A stretch of DNA of 64,000 bases, taken from CAIXLI01 sp964587125. Lineage in GTDB: Bacteria; Pseudomonadota; Alphaproteobacteria; UBA9219. The notes beneath the pieces are model-generated. The model searched no databases. It was not told the origin of the DNA and saw only the letters and a program-made list of their open reading frames with translations. Below are positions 62,801 through 64,000 of the stretch, piece by piece. The translations under genes and the position numbers were made by a program. Position 1 is the stretch's first letter; every line of letters begins with the position of its first letter. The stretch lies in NCBI GenBank assembly GCA_964587125.1, contig CAZPKC010000012.1, forward strand, positions 8,729-72,728, in the 5' to 3' direction.

Positions 62801-64000
62801 CCAGAGTAAACGATCCGCCAACCCACGCCCCTTCCCCGGCAGTGTTAAGTCCCCCTGCTCCCCCTGCTCCGCCCGAGGCAGCGGCTACGAAAGTTCCATT
62901 ATTAATGAGGGCGCTGCTTCCGCCGCCGCCGCCGCCGTTAGAACTCGCCCCCATCCCGCCGCCGCCGCCGCCGGCCATAGTGTAATTCACCGTTACGGCA
63001 GATCCGTAAGGATTCGTTTGGGTAAAGTTGTTCCCAACAACGGCCGAGCATACCGTCGGCGGCGTCACCGTGCCTATCAAACAGGCGGTTGTGCCAACAG
63101 GCAAATATTCCAGAACAACCACGCCAGCGTTGCCGCCGTATATATTAGCGGTTGCTCCTCCGGCTGCCGCCGGTATCGCCGTGTTCGACGCCCAGGTATT
63201 CGCGCCGGTGCCATAGTCGGTTCCGGTTCCGTTTGCCCCATTGGAACCTCCATTGCCGCCATAACCGCCGCCGCCGCCGCCATAACCGCCGCCGCCGCCG
63301 GCGGAGTTAGCATTCTCACCATTTCCCCCGCCTATAAACCCGAGGCCTCCGGCTCCGCCGCCGTAAATAGCAGAAGAAGCTTGTGTCGACGCGCCAGATC
63401 CTCCCCCATTGGCAAAACCAGCGGAAGCAGTGCCATAATTACCGACACCCGCCACGCCGCCAGCGGTTCCGTTCCCGCCGCCGGCAGCGGTGAGCGTACA
63501 CAGGCCGGAAACACAACCGCCGCCGCCGCCGCCGCCATAATATCCTGCGCCACCACCGCCGCCGGCTCCTAGGCCACTTGTGTCGTCTCCTCCTCCGCCG
63601 CCAACATAAACCGTCAGATTGCTTGACGCGCTGAGAGAGAACGATCCTGACGTCCAAGCCGCGCTACTACCGGGCGCCGACCCAATTCCTCCGTTAGCGC
63701 CATTGGCAACGATCGCCGTTCCGTTATTGATAATGGCGCTGCTGCCGCCGCCGCCGCCGCCGCTGTAAACCGTTCCCGCAGATCCACTCCCGCCGCCGCC
63801 GCCAACCATATCGTAGTAGACCGTTACGGCGGATCCGTAAGGATTGGTTTGGGTAAGATAAGCAGGAACGATAGTGGTACATAACGGCGTGGATGTCGCC
63901 CCTAACGAACAGGTTCCCGTGGGCGACGTATATTGCAGAATGACTAGCCCGGCGTTGCCGCCTTCATACTCAGTAGCAGCTCCCGCACCAGCCAACGCCG
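59868..64000 (-). CDS. giant glycine-rich repeat protein (5' end beyond the window)
   Basis: At least 1377 residues are visible and the frame is still open at the window edge. Long Gly-rich modules (about 260-290 residues) repeat: each starts near a Cys, then YLSQTNPYGSAVTVYYDMVGG, Gly runs with SSAIINN, LTVYVGGGGG, AGYYGGGGGGGC, then NWTTF, and ends GNAGVVVLQYVPVGTTACLI. Three modules are in tandem; a fourth follows a beta-rich spacer (about 860-1100) and ends the protein at AGCLL. The YxMVGGGGG style matches glycine-rich phage tail-tip adhesins (S16 gp38-like polyglycine helices). It is most likely an extracellular adhesin or pilus-tip protein. Confidence 0.75.
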   Translation of the reverse strand, partial: ALAGAGAATEYEGGNAGLVILQYTSPTGTCSLGATSTPLCTTIVPAYLTQTNPYGSAVTVYYDMVGGGGGSGSAGTVYSGGGGGGSSAIINNGTAIVANGANGGIGSAPGSSAAWTSGSFSLSASSNLTVYVGGGGGDDTSGLGAGGGGGAGYYGGGGGGGCVSGLCTLTAAGGGNGTAGGVAGVGNYGTASAGFANGGGSGASTQASSAIYGGGAGGLGFIGGGNGENANSAGGGGGYGGGGGGYGGNGGSNGANGTGTDYGTGANTWASNTAIPAAAGGATANIYGGNAGVVVLEYLPVGTTACLIGTVTPPTVCSAVVGNNFTQTNPYGSAVTVNYTMAGGGGGGMGASSNGGGGGGSSALINNGTFVAAASGGAGGAGGLNTAGEGAWVGGSFTLASGGTLTAYVGGGGGGASSGAGGGGAGYYGGGGGGGCTGACVMTVAAGGGNGIGGGVGGTGNYGTGIQGSAFLGGSGGLSAGPAYGGAGGGFLGGGGSSSAAGGGGFGGGGGTGTGNGGTNGANGTGSNYGLGANNWTTFTVVPGPAGRMGYTSNGGNAGVIVLQYVPVGTTACLIGPTASTMCTAVVPSYLSQTNPYGSAVTVYYDMVGGGGGGGSSTIGAGGGGGGSSAIINNRGAAIVAGGAAGGGTSVGQSVPGSSATWVAGSLSLAASTNLTVYAGGGGGGAYGGGGGGGAGYFGGGGGGGCNSGDCSLTTLGGGGSSSGGAAGVGNYASGTAGASLSGGNGGNGYYSSAIQGGGGSSGILGGANGINGNGSSGYGGSGGGGFGSGGGTSGNGSGGYNGANGTGGAITGFVTMGLGASNWTTFTTLPAAAGTGAGSQELGGNAGEVVLQYMPVGTTACLITNVGSGTPSAASLVWTGSTGILPGSTVTSGNLTLSGTFSNISASNVSCGGASCLIADNNLNGGAYVAAIPWGINPGDVISLQQVAATNPAGNLTGSAVWQFGTTAGGYTDNSSNPWSVTTAGFTNLYNQSLNTVVTSNSVTLNGGSFGSQTATVSCTNPTNCYLSTNGGQSWVSSATVSPGTSIELEQTTPSAQGVNVATLTVGSSTMTWVVGGYCFKAITSCLNGTGEGGTCAGETNPYTGYAVTIYYAMVGGGGGGGGNGGCGSNFSGGGGAGSSGIVYNTSSYVYAPGGNGGAEGVNGSNGNTVSPSFTSYFTLNSGATIQAFVGGGGGGGNNDCGGAAGGAGYYGGGGGGGNSGGINSGGGSGGNTSGNGGGGGGSGYMGSAGTGPATNATTGTGGVGNDNSGSGAGGAGLAGGAANAGTYGGSGGGFGGGGGGGGSSSSGAGGSNGGNGGNGTGYGGAGGAAAGWGTLISLPAGAGAGGGYGASGNGGNGGLIILEYAPPTAAGCLL
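61408..63935 (-). repeat. three tandem 0.8-kb units inside the giant gene
   Basis: The boundary ATCAA(A/G)CAGGC-GGTTGTGCCAAC recurs near 63075, 62275 and 61410, giving units of about 0.79-0.87 kb. Inside them, GCC/CCG triplet runs encode Gly stretches. Unit number could vary by recombination or replication slippage. Confidence 0.75.

Noticed and set aside
60203..63657. Many Ala-rich, Gly-rich or Arg-rich frames on both strands at 60-64 kb
   Set aside because: They are shadows of GCC/CCG triplet runs in the giant glycine-rich gene.
59868..64000. CRISPR array
   Set aside because: The repeated GC-rich short motifs are coding Gly runs without uniform repeat-spacer spacing; no cas genes are present.

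Overview
The window looks like a chromosomal segment of an alphaproteobacterium. The pointers are an Irr-type Fur regulator (56.3-56.8 kb), a DUF1150 protein (45.4 kb), an Fe-type superoxide dismutase, and dense two-component signalling with MHYT and EAL domains. Most genes are moderately GC-rich. The 33.1-36.7 kb and 39.7-41.3 kb stretches are clearly more AT-rich and look acquired. No finer taxonomy can be supported from the sequence alone.

Layout. 0-11 kb: the end of an ABC transporter ATPase, then envelope-sugar genes (a GT-C-like membrane protein, a UDP-glucuronate-4-epimerase-like enzyme, a CgeB-like glycosyltransferase, a GT25 transferase), with sodB and a large MHYT hybrid kinase among them. 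11-23.5 kb: aspS, then a signalling block. This block has a STAS protein, a small histidine kinase facing an XRE-receiver fusion, an HPt / receiver-PP2C / RsbW-like partner-switching set, a pentapeptide-repeat protein, a 7TM hybrid kinase and a receiver-EAL c-di-GMP phosphodiesterase. 23.6-32.8 kb (minus strand): a compact type IVb-pilus or type II-secretion-like operon with a lipoprotein secretin, a PilP-like protein, a GspE/PilQ ATPase, a GspF/PilR platform protein, two bitopic assembly proteins and a pilin-like protein. The secretin gene contains a 100-N assembly gap inside an 84-bp tandem repeat.

33.1-38.5 kb: a 5.4-kb island bounded by 9-bp copies of the tRNA-Ala 3' end. It carries a large serine recombinase, an HNH protein, a 34-residue membrane peptide, a coiled-coil membrane protein and unusual palindromic DNA. 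38.5-45.7 kb: tRNA-Ala(CGC), the Fe-S carrier Mrp, a candidate small RNA of about 147 nt with its own promoter and terminator, two hypothetical genes, fabF-acpP, a tandem family of four secreted Cys-rich proteins and DUF1150. 45.7-53.5 kb: an MdtBC-like pair of RND pumps with an outer-membrane channel but no adaptor protein. 53.5-64 kb: a secreted Cys protein, a prepilin fused to a C-terminal S74 phage-tail-type chaperone, a second pilin-like protein, irr, a TerB-DnaJ protein, an amidase, a PAP2 phosphatase, a CxxC membrane protein and the 3' part of a giant glycine-rich repeat protein that runs off the window.

How the parts may fit: the pilus machine at 23.6-32.8 kb, the pilin-S74 fusion, the extra pilin-like protein, the Cys-rich exported family and the giant phage-tail-adhesin-like glycine-rich protein could form one surface-adhesion programme tuned by the adjacent c-di-GMP phosphodiesterase. 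That link is inference from domain types and proximity. The most original items are the pilin-S74 fusion, the giant glycine-rich protein, the promoter-to-terminator small RNA near 39.8-39.95 kb, and the palindromic and covarying elements inside the tRNA-Ala island.
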